A DNA stretch of 64,000 nt from Actinomycetes bacterium (GTDB taxonomy: Bacteria; Actinomycetota; Aquicultoria; Aquicultorales; Aquicultoraceae), in contig JAJYQA010000009.1 of assembly GCA_021794835.1 (NCBI GenBank), forward strand, positions 57,225-121,224. The letters run 5' to 3'. Both the position numbers and the translations under genes were made by a program. Below, piece by piece: positions 44,623-53,009 of this stretch. Positions within the stretch are counted from its first letter, which is position 1. Each line of letters opens with the position of its first letter. Below the pieces are notes generated by a model that had not been told where the DNA came from, ran no database searches, and saw only the letters and a list, made by a program, of their open reading frames with translations.

Positions 44623-46036
44623 CTACCAGATGCTTTGTATCCTCATCCATCTCTATATCATCAGGCCATTCCCGGGTATGGCCTTCCTCGGGCCATTTTT
44701 TAGTAGCATCGACCCCCATCTTTGAGCCAAATTTAGCCATATTCGACGAGTGGTCCAGTGCATCAAGCGGTCCTTTTACCACCATAATATCACGCTCTGG
44801 GTCGACGTTGTTAAACACTTTCCATAGGACTTCCGACATATTTTGCACGTCGACGTGTTCGTCGACCACAATAATCATCTTGGTAAACATCATCTGGCCC
44901 AGACCCCAGAGCGCACTCATCACTTTGTAGGCATGGGCCGGGTAACTCTTCTTAATAGATACGACCGCGCAGTTATGAAATACGCCTTCAAGCGGCAGAT
45001 TTAAGTCTTTAATCTCGGGCAATGCAGCCTTAAGGACCGGCAAAAACATCCGCTCGGTTGCCTTTCCCATATAGCAGTCTTCCATCGGCGGCTTGCCCAC
45101 AATAGTAGCCGGGTAAATTGGTTTTTCACGCATGGTTATGCACTTAACGTGAAAAACCGGATAGTAATCTGCAAGCGAATAATAGCCGGTATGATCTCCG
45201 AAAGGCCCCTCCCAACGGGTCTCCTCGGGGTCGACATATCCCTCAAGAATTATCTCGGCATTAGCCGGAACCATAAGATCAACTGTTTTTGCCTTTACAA
45301 CCTCAACAGCCTGCCTGCGGATTAATCCAGCAAAGAAAAGCTCCTCAACATTTGGCGGCAGGGGTGCGGTTGCCGAGTAGATAGTCGCGGGATCTCCGCC
45401 AAGAGCGACCGCGACTTCGATCGGCTCCCCTTTTTTCTGATACTTGCGGTAATTATGTGCGCCGTCATGGTGGGCGTGCCAGTGCATTCCGGTCGTCTTG
45501 CCATCAAAAACCTGCATTCTATACATACCGAGATTCTGCCTTCCGCTCTCCGGGTCTTTAGTAATAACAAGCGGCAAGGTTATAAACCTGCCGCCGTCCT
45601 GCGGCCAGCATTTAAGGACCGGAAAATCATTGAGCGAGAAGTTATCGGTTAAGACTACTTCCTGGCAGGGGGCACTCTTTACCTCTTTGGGCTTGTAATC
45701 CGCAATATTTTTAAGCTTGAAAAGGGTGGAAATTTTCTCCCAAAAGGTCTCCGGTTTGCTGTTTGGTAAAAGCTCGGCTAGCTTCCTGGGAATCTCATCT
45801 AAGTTATTTGCACCTAAAGCCCAGCTCATTCTCTCGTAGGAGCCAAACGCGTTTATAAGAATCGGGATGTTAGAGCCCTTGGGGTTTTCAAAAAGCAGCG
45901 CCGGTCCGTATTGTTTGCTTATCCTGTCGGTTATCTCCGTAACTTCCAAGATGGGGTCGACCTCTGTTTTGATTCTTTTAAGCTGTCCCTTAGAATCTAA
46001 GAAGTTTATAAATTCTTGCAGGTCTCGAAAAGCCAC
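44591..46036 (-). CDS. UbiD-family decarboxylase
   Basis: A 481-residue UbiD decarboxylase that needs prenylated FMN. MYRMQVFDGKTTGMHWHAHH and PFGDHTGYYSLADYYPVF are conserved cofactor-site segments; the acidic EGYVDPEE and the C-terminal domain (VVDEHVDVQNM) follow. In the futalosine route the homologue MqnL decarboxylates the dihydroxynaphthoate after or before prenylation. It is the first gene of the cluster. UbiD, UbiA and UbiX follow in order with short or negative spacing. Confidence 0.92.
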   Translation of the reverse strand: MAFRDLQEFINFLDSKGQLKRIKTEVDPILEVTEITDRISKQYGPALLFENPKGSNIPILINAFGSYERMSWALGANNLDEIPRKLAELLPNSKPETFWEKISTLFKLKNIADYKPKEVKSAPCQEVVLTDNFSLNDFPVLKCWPQDGGRFITLPLVITKDPESGRQNLGMYRMQVFDGKTTGMHWHAHHDGAHNYRKYQKKGEPIEVAVALGGDPATIYSATAPLPPNVEELFFAGLIRRQAVEVVKAKTVDLMVPANAEIILEGYVDPEETRWEGPFGDHTGYYSLADYYPVFHVKCITMREKPIYPATIVGKPPMEDCYMGKATERMFLPVLKAALPEIKDLNLPLEGVFHNCAVVSIKKSYPAHAYKVMSALWGLGQMMFTKMIIVVDEHVDVQNMSEVLWKVFNNVDPERDIMVVKGPLDALDHSSNMAKFGSKMGVDATKKWPEEGHTREWPDDIEMDEDTKHLVDERWEEYGLG

Positions 46037-46146
46037 AGCCTGACCACCTTTTTAAATCGCTAAGGTAAATTGTAACGCATACTTTAATAGAGTTGCAATT
46101 TAACCCTCAATTCAACTACGGTCGTATAAAAATTTTTTGTTTAGTG

Positions 46147-46175
46147 TTGACAAGACGCGGTATGTTTGGTAGCAT
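46147..46175 (+). promoter_or_regulatory. Promoter of the CDF transporter leader
   Basis: TTGACA (46147-46152), a 17-base spacer and TAGCAT (46170-46175) form a good sigma-A-type promoter, with start expected near 46182. It fits a leader of about 340 bases ahead of the transporter gene. Confidence 0.6.
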
Positions 46176-46181
46176 TTATAG

Positions 46182-46521
46182 CAGACCCCAAGGGGCTGAA
46201 TACGAGAAAGCTCGTGAGGAAGAATATACCAGTAGTGACCTCGAGGTGGGACATGAGATGAAGTGGTCGAAAGACCATATAGGGCGAGTGTCCGCCAAGA
46301 GGAACGAAACGGGAAGTTCAAGATCAAGAGCTTTAGCGGTAAGGTTTCTTGGGGTTCTTTATTTTATCTTTACCTTATTTTTATCTATTTCTATTGCCCC
46401 AATCTTGCAATCTTTCAGGCAAGAACGGCACCCTCTAGATTATAGGTTATTGTTTAACCAACGGTCGCTAGAAAAATTTAATTAAGCTAGAATTAGGGGT
46501 ACTACTATAGGGGTGTAGAAT
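46182..46521 (+). ncRNA. Long structured leader RNA before the CDF transporter
   Basis: The first 140 bases of the expected transcript hold several hairpins: CCCC-AA-GGGG (46186-46195), ACGAG-AAAG-CTCGT (46202-46215), ACCTCGAGGT (46238-46247), TGGTC-GAAA-GACCA (46264-46277) enclosed by GGACA/TGTCC (46249-46293), and GAAC/GTTC (46302-46319). The compact set with GNRA-like loops looks like a riboswitch aptamer. It does not match NiCo, yybP-ykoY, M-box or cobalamin signatures that I can recall. An open frame crosses it, but with poor start and composition. Confidence 0.5.
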
Positions 46522-47385
46522 TTGGGTCTGCGTTCAAGGTATGTCAATATTCAAAGCACGCTAATAATTGTACTTGTTTTGAATCTGGCTATTGCACTTA
46601 CGAAAGCAATCTACGGCTATTTAACGAATTCGGTAAGCATGCTAGCCGATGGGTTCCACTCATTGTTCGATGGGGTATCGAACGTTATTGGGCTTGCCGG
46701 TATCTTTATCGCAGCTAAACCTGCCGATACAACCCACCCTTACGGACATGCAAAGTATGAAACATTTGCCTCGCTTAGCATAGGTGTGCTTCTTTCAATC
46801 ACTGCGGTTGAGATATTTATATCTGCCTACCACCGGATTTTTTCCGGTATCAACCCCAAAGTAACAACGGTAAGTTTTGTAATCATGCTAGTTACAATAG
46901 CTATAAACCTTGTAGTCACCACCTATGAAAAAAAGCGCGGTCAACAGCTTAAAAGCGAATTTCTTGTCTCAGACTCCATGCATACAAGAAGCGACATTTA
47001 CGTCTCTGTGTCGGTTATTATAAGTCTAATTGCCGTTAAACTTGGGTTCCCATCTCTTGATGTCTTAGTTGCTTTTGTAATTGCCGGCGTCATCGGCTTT
47101 ATGGCCCTTTCCGTGTTTAAAGAAAGCTCAGATGTCTTATGCGACACCCGCGTTATAGAACGTGATAAGATACACGCTGTCGTTCAAAGAATTAATGGTG
47201 TACAAGACTGCCATGCAATAAGAACCCGCGGTAAAAAAAGCGAAATCTATCTTGACCTGCATGTCCTAGTTGATTCAGAGCTCCATGTGGATAAAGCGCA
47301 TAATATTGCAAACGAGGTAGAGGCTGAGGTTAAGAAGTCCTTTCCCGAAATAACCGACATATTGGTTCACATCGAACCGTATTAA
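46522..47385 (+). CDS. Cation diffusion facilitator family efflux transporter
   Basis: A 287-residue CDF transporter. Six membrane helices span about residues 10-210; LADGFHSLFDGVSN and DSMHTRSDIYVSVS are the paired HxxxD metal sites in helices 2 and 5, and the C-terminal domain (EIYLDLHVLVDSEL) is the cytoplasmic dimer part. It exports divalent metal such as Zn, Fe, Mn, Co or Ni; the sequence does not decide. The start is TTG after GGGGTGTAG, at the end of the structured leader, which may sense the metal. Confidence 0.9.
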   Translation: MGLRSRYVNIQSTLIIVLVLNLAIALTKAIYGYLTNSVSMLADGFHSLFDGVSNVIGLAGIFIAAKPADTTHPYGHAKYETFASLSIGVLLSITAVEIFISAYHRIFSGINPKVTTVSFVIMLVTIAINLVVTTYEKKRGQQLKSEFLVSDSMHTRSDIYVSVSVIISLIAVKLGFPSLDVLVAFVIAGVIGFMALSVFKESSDVLCDTRVIERDKIHAVVQRINGVQDCHAIRTRGKKSEIYLDLHVLVDSELHVDKAHNIANEVEAEVKKSFPEITDILVHIEPY

Positions 47386-47445
47386 ATAGTCTAGAGCGTG
47401 GGTTAATTTCGAACTGCTAAATTCGAACGTCGAACTAAGGATAGA

Positions 47446-47919
47446 TTAGAAGAGGCTTTCTTGCTCAGGGATATTATCTAATTTTTTCTTGGCCTTTCCC
47501 CATCTTTTAAACTTATCGATCGCCCCATTTGCAAGCTTATCGGCACGGGCGTTTTCGCTGCGATAGACATGCTCGATGCTGGCTTTATTAAAAGCGGTCA
47601 AAAGCTGCCTGACTCTTTCAAAAAGCGGCTTTAGTCCCTCGTTTTTGACCTTGTACGCACCGGTAAGCTGCCTGACCAAAAGCTCGCTATCTAAATATAT
47701 TTCAACTTCGTCTTTGCCATATTGTAATGCTTTCTCAAGCGTTAAGATAAGAGCTTTGTACTCGGCAACATTATTGGTGGTCTCACCCAGATATTCGGAT
47801 ATTTCGGCTAAAACCTCGCCAGACATATCCTTTATTATACCGCCCGCACCGGCAGGCCCCGGGTTTCCTCTGGCTGCACCGTCACTGTAGACTATCAGTT
47901 TTGCCTTAAATTTTGTCAT
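47446..47919 (-). CDS. RNase HI family protein
   Basis: About 157 residues, RNase HI fold. LIVYSDGAARGNPGPAGAGG gives the first catalytic Asp, EYKALILTLEKAL the Glu, YLDSELLVRQL the next Asp and SENARADKLAN the last. It degrades RNA in RNA-DNA hybrids. The start at 47919 (MTKF) is preferred; MMSM codons upstream are possible. It lies with the zinc-ribbon and Nif3 genes, an order also seen in mycobacteria (Rv2228c-Rv2230c, as I recall). Confidence 0.9.
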   Translation of the reverse strand: MTKFKAKLIVYSDGAARGNPGPAGAGGIIKDMSGEVLAEISEYLGETTNNVAEYKALILTLEKALQYGKDEVEIYLDSELLVRQLTGAYKVKNEGLKPLFERVRQLLTAFNKASIEHVYRSENARADKLANGAIDKFKRWGKAKKKLDNIPEQESLF

Positions 47920-47964
47920 GCTCATCAATCTACGCCATTCTTCTATCTAACCGCCGATTATATA

Positions 47965-48078
47965 AGCCAAGAGCCATCCTTAAGCCAATTAGCCAAGAGC
48001 CAATAGGATTTAGTATTTTCATTGGCTAATTGGCCATTGCCTATTGGCTACTTTTACATTGGCTACTTGGCTAACCTT
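47965..48078. repeat. TTGGCTAATTGGC word-repeat spacer
   Basis: About ten imperfect copies of AGCCAAGAGCCAAT or its complement ATTGGCTAATTGGC, in both orientations, fill the gap between the RNase HI and zinc-ribbon genes. It would fold strongly and carries no frame. Confidence 0.65.
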
Positions 48079-48082
48079 CAAT

Positions 48083-48790
48083 CTAGACTTTCACTATAAT
48101 TCTGCCGCACTCTGGGCATTTCTCGAGATTCTTTGACTGCCCGATCCTCTCGGCCTCGGTACTGGGCAGCTCAACCCTACAGCCCTGGCATAAGCTACCC
48201 TCAAGGATCGTTACCGCTAACGGGTAGTTCGTCCTTACCCTATCATATAGTTGCCTGGTATCATCACTTAGAGAACTGTAGAAAGGCTTGCGCTCTGACT
48301 GCAACTTATCTCGCTCAGCTTTAATCTCGGCCAGACCTGCGTCCATTTCTTCCTTGGCCTTGCCCATCTCGGCTTTTCTTGTAGCAAGCCGGTCTGCGAT
48401 CGTTTCATTATTGTCCTTCAGCGCATCCACCACGTCCAGTTGCTCCAAAAGTGCCGTCTCTTTCTCATCGGCAAGACCCTTCAGATGATTTATCTCTTGC
48501 TGCACACTGGATAGCTCTTTGGGATTGTTAATAGTGCCGCTGTAGAGCCTTCCCTGTTCTTTGTCAATCTTTTTAGTCAAGCTATCCAGCTCGTCTTCGA
48601 GCTTCTTTTGCTTTAGCAGCTCGTCGTGAAGTTTTTTGGAGATCGCCTTGTAGAGGCTCTCAGTTTTGCCGACTTCTTCGCTCAGGCTTTGGAAACGGTC
48701 GCGCCCCGGAAGGTTCTTTTCTTGGTAATTAAGCGCATCAATCTTTGAATCTATTTTTTGAAGCTCTGTTAAAGTTTTATGCTCGTCCAT
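48083..48790 (-). CDS. Zinc-ribbon coiled-coil protein (DUF164/CT398-like)
   Basis: A 235-residue protein. Residues 1-180 form a long antiparallel coiled coil (ELQKIDSKIDALNYQEK and onward), and the C-terminal LCQGCRVELPS with KCPECGRIIV forms a CxxC...CxxC zinc ribbon. The family is widespread and linked to nucleic-acid or secretion-related roles, but its function is not firmly known. It starts two bases after the Nif3 stop, so the two are translationally coupled. Confidence 0.88.
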   Translation of the reverse strand: MDEHKTLTELQKIDSKIDALNYQEKNLPGRDRFQSLSEEVGKTESLYKAISKKLHDELLKQKKLEDELDSLTKKIDKEQGRLYSGTINNPKELSSVQQEINHLKGLADEKETALLEQLDVVDALKDNNETIADRLATRKAEMGKAKEEMDAGLAEIKAERDKLQSERKPFYSSLSDDTRQLYDRVRTNYPLAVTILEGSLCQGCRVELPSTEAERIGQSKNLEKCPECGRIIVKV

Positions 48791-48792
48791 AA

Positions 48793-49905
48793 CTAACCTT
48801 TATTCCATGGATTTGTATCGATCTCCGATACCAGGACCTTTACATTAAGCCCTGATTCGTATACCAACTGTTGAAGCCGCTTTGCGATATCGGGGACCAC
48901 CAGCCTCTCGGTCTCGCCATGCCCCGCATCGATGATCGCCAGCCCTATCGCTTTGGCGGCATGCGCAGCATGATACTTAACATCACCGGTTACATAAACA
49001 TCGGCCCCCGACGCCTTTACAGCTGGAATGAGTTCTCCGCCGCTTCCGCCGCAAACTGCAACTCTTTTAACTACCATATCCCAATCACCGGATACTCTAA
49101 GATCGCTATCGAGTGCGATACTCCAGCGCTCCACCAGATCACGAAGCCTGCCCGGCTTTGTAAGATTCCCGACTCGGCCAAACCCAACTCCAACAGGAGG
49201 GTTTTTCACCTCATAAACATCATAAGCCACTTCTTCGTACGGGTGAACCCTAAGCATGGTTTGGATAATATGCTCAATTTTATCCGGTGTGACCAGTATT
49301 TCAAGTCGATACTCGTCAACCTGGTTTAGCTCGCCTATTTTCCCCAGGTAGGAATGCGCCCCGAGCATGGGGTAAAAAGTCCCTGTCCCCTCTACTCTAA
49401 ACGTGCAGTGGCTGTATTCACCAATTACGCCGCCACCGGCGCTGCCAAGTGCGGCGATCATCTTATTAATATTATCTTCGGGGACGAAAACCACAAGCTT
49501 AAACATTTGGACGTCTTGCGCCGGAAGCAATGCTTCAATATCTTCTAAGTCTAGCGTGCGGGCTAGCACATCGCTTACCCCGTCACGCGCTCTATCTAGA
49601 TTAGTATGAGCAACCAGCAAAGATATATCGGATTTAATCAGGTTAGCAACCAGTCTCCCGACATCGTCGGTAGCTAAAACACGGTTTAGACTCTTATAGA
49701 TAAGGGGGTGGTGTGAAAGGATCATCTGCGTATCCTTGGCCCGAGCCTCGTCCACGACGTCTTGCGTAACCTCGAGCGTGACTAGAAGCCTATCAACCAT
49801 GCCGTTAGGGTCACCAACCTGAAGGCCAACATTGTCGCTCTTAAACCTTAAATAAGCGGGAGCAAGATTGCCAGCAATTGCCATCATCTGCGATACGGTT
49901 GCCAT
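48793..49905 (-). CDS. Nif3-like dinuclear metal center protein
   Basis: A 370-residue Nif3/YqfO-type protein with the inserted PII-like domain in the middle. Metal ligands are visible as ILSHHPLIYKSL, HTNLDRA and DAGHGETE near the end. Family members act in GTP cyclohydrolase I-related or nucleotide metabolism, but the reaction is not settled. It is the first gene of a three-gene run with the zinc-ribbon and RNase HI proteins. ATG follows GGGAGGCGTTA. Confidence 0.9.
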   Translation of the reverse strand: MATVSQMMAIAGNLAPAYLRFKSDNVGLQVGDPNGMVDRLLVTLEVTQDVVDEARAKDTQMILSHHPLIYKSLNRVLATDDVGRLVANLIKSDISLLVAHTNLDRARDGVSDVLARTLDLEDIEALLPAQDVQMFKLVVFVPEDNINKMIAALGSAGGGVIGEYSHCTFRVEGTGTFYPMLGAHSYLGKIGELNQVDEYRLEILVTPDKIEHIIQTMLRVHPYEEVAYDVYEVKNPPVGVGFGRVGNLTKPGRLRDLVERWSIALDSDLRVSGDWDMVVKRVAVCGGSGGELIPAVKASGADVYVTGDVKYHAAHAAKAIGLAIIDAGHGETERLVVPDIAKRLQQLVYESGLNVKVLVSEIDTNPWNKG

Positions 49906-50036
49906 TAACGCCTCCCAACTTTGTTGTCAACGTCGGTTATTATATAGTGACATACATGCTCAAAAGGGTCTAGATAAAAGTCTGAGATTACCAGCCAAGC
50001 CCATAATTACCTATTGCATTGACTGATATAATGATG

Positions 50037-50072
50037 TTAAGAACACTGTGTTAAGAACACTGTGTTAAGAAC
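50037..50072 (+). promoter_or_regulatory. Tandem 14-base repeats in front of clpC
   Basis: TTAAGAACACTGTG occurs twice in direct tandem (50037-50050, 50051-50064) followed by TTAAGAAC (50065-50072). A TATAAT-type box (about 50027) lies just upstream, so the repeats sit at or just after the transcription start. This suggests an operator for a heat-shock or stress regulator; it does not match CtsR or HspR sites I know. Confidence 0.5.
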
Positions 50073-50086
50073 GAAATATGATTTTG

Positions 50087-50122
50087 TTCTTCCCGTTCGC
50101 TTCTTCGTGTGGACGGGAAGAA
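50087..50122 (+). promoter_or_regulatory. Leader hairpin of clpC
   Basis: TTCTTCCCGT and ACGGGAAGAA are perfect ten-base arms around a 16-base loop that contains TTCGCTTCTTCG. It lies 34 bases before the chosen clpC start and would fold in the mRNA. It could be a thermometer-like or stability element; no T run follows. Confidence 0.5.
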
Positions 50123-50155
50123 TGTTTATATAGAGGAATAAGGAGGTCGAACACG

Positions 50156-52837
50156 TTGTTGTGCGATAGATGTAAGGAAAGACCTGCTAGTGTTACATAT
50201 ACGCAGATAAAAGGCGATAAAAAAGAAGTTACTTACGTCTGTGAAGTGTGTGCACACGAGCTAGGAATTCTGCCGGATTCCCCGTCCGACGAATTCGGCG
50301 GCATGTTTGGTTTACCGGATATTTCAAAGATATTCCCGGAGCTCTTTAGGCAGTACCGGGGAAATATACTCGAGATGCTTTCGTCAAGTGCACAGGAGGC
50401 ACTTAACCTCTCGGCTAACGAAGCGGTTCGGCTTAATTTTGATTATGTCGGGACTGAGCACTTGCTCCTTGGCTTAAGCCGTGAGTCGATCAGCTCGAAG
50501 ATTTTAATGGATTTAGGCGTCAACCTTGGCGACTTAAGAAAAGAGGTTGAGGATTTAATTGGGCGCGGTAACGCCGCAGCAGAAAAAGAGATCCCGCTTA
50601 GCCCCCGCAGCAAGAGGGCTTTAGAGCTTGCTCTTGAAGAAGCAAGGACTGCGGGTGAAAGATTCATCGGCTCTGAGCATTTGCTTCTTGGTTTGATTAG
50701 GGAAGGCGAAGGCATCGCCGCGCAGGTTTTGAAAAAGCGCGGGGTAGATCTTACCCGGGCAAGGCAGGAGATTCTAAATATGGCGGGACCCGGTGGCGAG
50801 ATGCCGTCAATGGGATCTGCTGTGCCGCGCCAGAGAAGCAAGACGCCTGCCCTTGATCAGTACAGCCGAGATCTAACCAACCTTGCCCGCGAGGGCAAGC
50901 TTGACCCGATAATCGGTCGCGATAAGGAGATCGAGCGAATTATCAGGATATTGAGCCGTCGTACAAAGAACAACCCAGCGCTGATCGGTGAGGCCGGCGT
51001 TGGTAAAACTGCCATAGCTGAAGGGCTCGCCCAGAAGATAGTTGCCGATGAGGTTCCAGATATCCTAAGAGATAAAAGGGTTGTTTCACTTGATTTGGCT
51101 GGAATGGTTGCAGGCACCCGCTACCGCGGTGAGTTTGAGGAGCGACTCAAGAGAGTAATGGAGGAACTTCGCGAAAGAAGCGGAGAGGTCATCGTCTTCA
51201 TAGATGAGCTTCATACCATCGCCGGTGCCGGTGCAGCTGAGGGCGCAATCGATGCATCCAACATGCTAAAGCCCGCACTTTCAAGGGGTGAGTTGCAGAT
51301 AATAGGTGCAACCACCCTCGATGAGTACCGGAAGCACATTGAAAAAGACCCGGCCCTTGAGAGAAGGTTCCAGCCGATTATGGTAGGCGAGCCAACCGTC
51401 GAGGAGACAATAGAAATCCTTAAAGGGCTTCGCGACCGCTATGAGGCCCACCATAGGGTAAAGATTAGCAACGAGGCAATCATGGCCGCAGCGGAGCTAT
51501 CCGACATGTACATAACGGATAGATTCTTGCCGGATAAGGCAATTGATCTTATCGACGAGGCGGGAGCCATGGTAAGACTTCAGTCGACTGTCCCTCCAAT
51601 TGATGTAAAAGGCATCGAGGAAAAACTTGACGCCATACAGCGCGAGAAGGAGGCCGCGGTCAAATCTGAGGATTATGAGAAGGCTATGAAGCTTCGCGAA
51701 AAGGAGCATGAGCTAAAGCAGGAGCTTGAGAAGGCTGAGCAGGACTGGGCCCATGCGAAAGGTATGGCCAACTCAACGGTCACAACTGAAGATATCGCCG
51801 AGATAGTCTCTAGCTGGACCGGAGTTCCGGCTAAGAAGCTTGTCGAGGAGGAAAAGACGAGGCTCTTGAAGATGGAGGAAGCCTTACATAAAAGAGTTGT
51901 CGGCCAGGAGGAAGCCATTGAAGCGATATCCGAGGCGATTAGAAGAGCCCGCGCGGGTCTAAAAGACCCGAAGAGGCCAATCGGCTCATTTATCTTTCTT
52001 GGCCCAACTGGAGTCGGCAAGACCGAGCTTGCAAGAGCTCTTGCCGAGCATCTCTTCGGCGAGGAAGAGGCCATGATTAGAATCGACATGTCTGAATATA
52101 TGGAGAAGCATACGTTATCAAGGCTAATCGGCGCTCCCCCGGGATATGTTGGATACGAGGAAGCCGGCCAGTTAACCGAGCCGATAAGAAGGCGTCCCTA
52201 CTCAGTCGTTCTCTTTGACGAGATTGAGAAGGCGCATCCGGATGTGCTTAACATTCTACTTCAGATAATGGACGATGGCAGGATAACCGATTCGAAGGGA
52301 CATACAGTCAACTTTAAGAACACGGTTATCATTATGACGTCTAACATTGGAAGCCAGTTAATTAAGCAGTCCCGCGGGCTAGGGTTCAAACCAGCCACGA
52401 AAGAAGCGGAAAAGACTTTTGAGGCGGTTAAAGATCAGGTACTGCGTTCGCTTGAGAAAGCTTTCCGGCCCGAGTTTCTAAACCGAGTCGACGAGATCAT
52501 CGTCTTCCATCCGCTCACATCTGAACAGATAAGGCAAATCGTCGATATCCTTATGACGAGGGTGGAGCGCGAGCTCAAAGGACAGCAAATAACGCTGGAG
52601 TTAACCGATGCGGCTAAAGACGTTCTTGCCAAAGAAGGATTCGACCCGCTTCTCGGTGCAAGACCTCTAAGGCGCACAATCCAGCGTCGGATTGAAAACC
52701 CGCTTGCCTCGAAGTTGCTGCGGGGCGAGTACTCTGAGGGCGATACGGTAGTTGCCGATGTCGAGGACGGCAAGATAGTCTTCAGGAAGCGCGAGGAAGA
52801 AAAGCCCGCCGCACCAACCCCTGAGACTGCCGCATAA
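50156..52837 (+). CDS. clpC: ClpC-type AAA+ unfoldase with N-terminal McsA-like zinc finger
   Basis: About 893 residues. The TTG at 50156 is used because AGGAGG lies nine bases upstream and conserved sequence begins there. Residues 3-32 form a CxxC...CxxC finger ([11 protein letters not shown], then [10 protein letters not shown]) like the start of McsA. Clp_N repeats follow (about 75-215), the first AAA+ module with GEAGVGKT, a UVR-like middle coiled coil ([16 protein letters not shown]) and the second module with GPTGVGKT, then the C-terminal domain. It unfolds proteins for ClpP. The fusion of the adaptor-like finger to the motor suggests built-in substrate or thiol/zinc sensing. Confidence 0.92.
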   Translation: MLCDRCKERPASVTYTQIKGDKKEVTYVCEVCAHELGILPDSPSDEFGGMFGLPDISKIFPELFRQYRGNILEMLSSSAQEALNLSANEAVRLNFDYVGTEHLLLGLSRESISSKILMDLGVNLGDLRKEVEDLIGRGNAAAEKEIPLSPRSKRALELALEEARTAGERFIGSEHLLLGLIREGEGIAAQVLKKRGVDLTRARQEILNMAGPGGEMPSMGSAVPRQRSKTPALDQYSRDLTNLAREGKLDPIIGRDKEIERIIRILSRRTKNNPALIGEAGVGKTAIAEGLAQKIVADEVPDILRDKRVVSLDLAGMVAGTRYRGEFEERLKRVMEELRERSGEVIVFIDELHTIAGAGAAEGAIDASNMLKPALSRGELQIIGATTLDEYRKHIEKDPALERRFQPIMVGEPTVEETIEILKGLRDRYEAHHRVKISNEAIMAAAELSDMYITDRFLPDKAIDLIDEAGAMVRLQSTVPPIDVKGIEEKLDAIQREKEAAVKSEDYEKAMKLREKEHELKQELEKAEQDWAHAKGMANSTVTTEDIAEIVSSWTGVPAKKLVEEEKTRLLKMEEALHKRVVGQEEAIEAISEAIRRARAGLKDPKRPIGSFIFLGPTGVGKTELARALAEHLFGEEEAMIRIDMSEYMEKHTLSRLIGAPPGYVGYEEAGQLTEPIRRRPYSVVLFDEIEKAHPDVLNILLQIMDDGRITDSKGHTVNFKNTVIIMTSNIGSQLIKQSRGLGFKPATKEAEKTFEAVKDQVLRSLEKAFRPEFLNRVDEIIVFHPLTSEQIRQIVDILMTRVERELKGQQITLELTDAAKDVLAKEGFDPLLGARPLRRTIQRRIENPLASKLLRGEYSEGDTVVADVEDGKIVFRKREEEKPAAPTPETAA

Positions 52838-52917
52838 AATGGTGAATGGGGAAATCGGAAAAACGTAGAGTTGCCCGATTTATCGGGTGTAGACATAGCG
52901 CAGGGTTTAGCCCTGCT

Positions 52918-52954
52918 ATAGAGGGGCGGGCACAGGTCCGCCCCTCTATTTTTA
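52918..52954 (+). terminator. Terminator of clpC
   Basis: ATAGAGGGGCGG and CCGCCCCTCTAT form a perfect 12-base stem around an eight-base loop, followed by a run of T. It is 80 bases after the clpC stop. Confidence 0.9.
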
Positions 52955-53009
52955 TCAGGTCATTTAAATCAATTAAGTGCTATATCGATCTTTGTCGAAT
53001 CTTACCTAA

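Noticed and set aside
46093..46485. Plus-strand open frame of 130 codons ahead of the CDF gene
   Set aside because: Its start lies upstream of the promoter, there is no ribosome binding site, and the first two thirds coincide with strong RNA hairpins; better read as a leader RNA. The hydrophobic end is probably chance.
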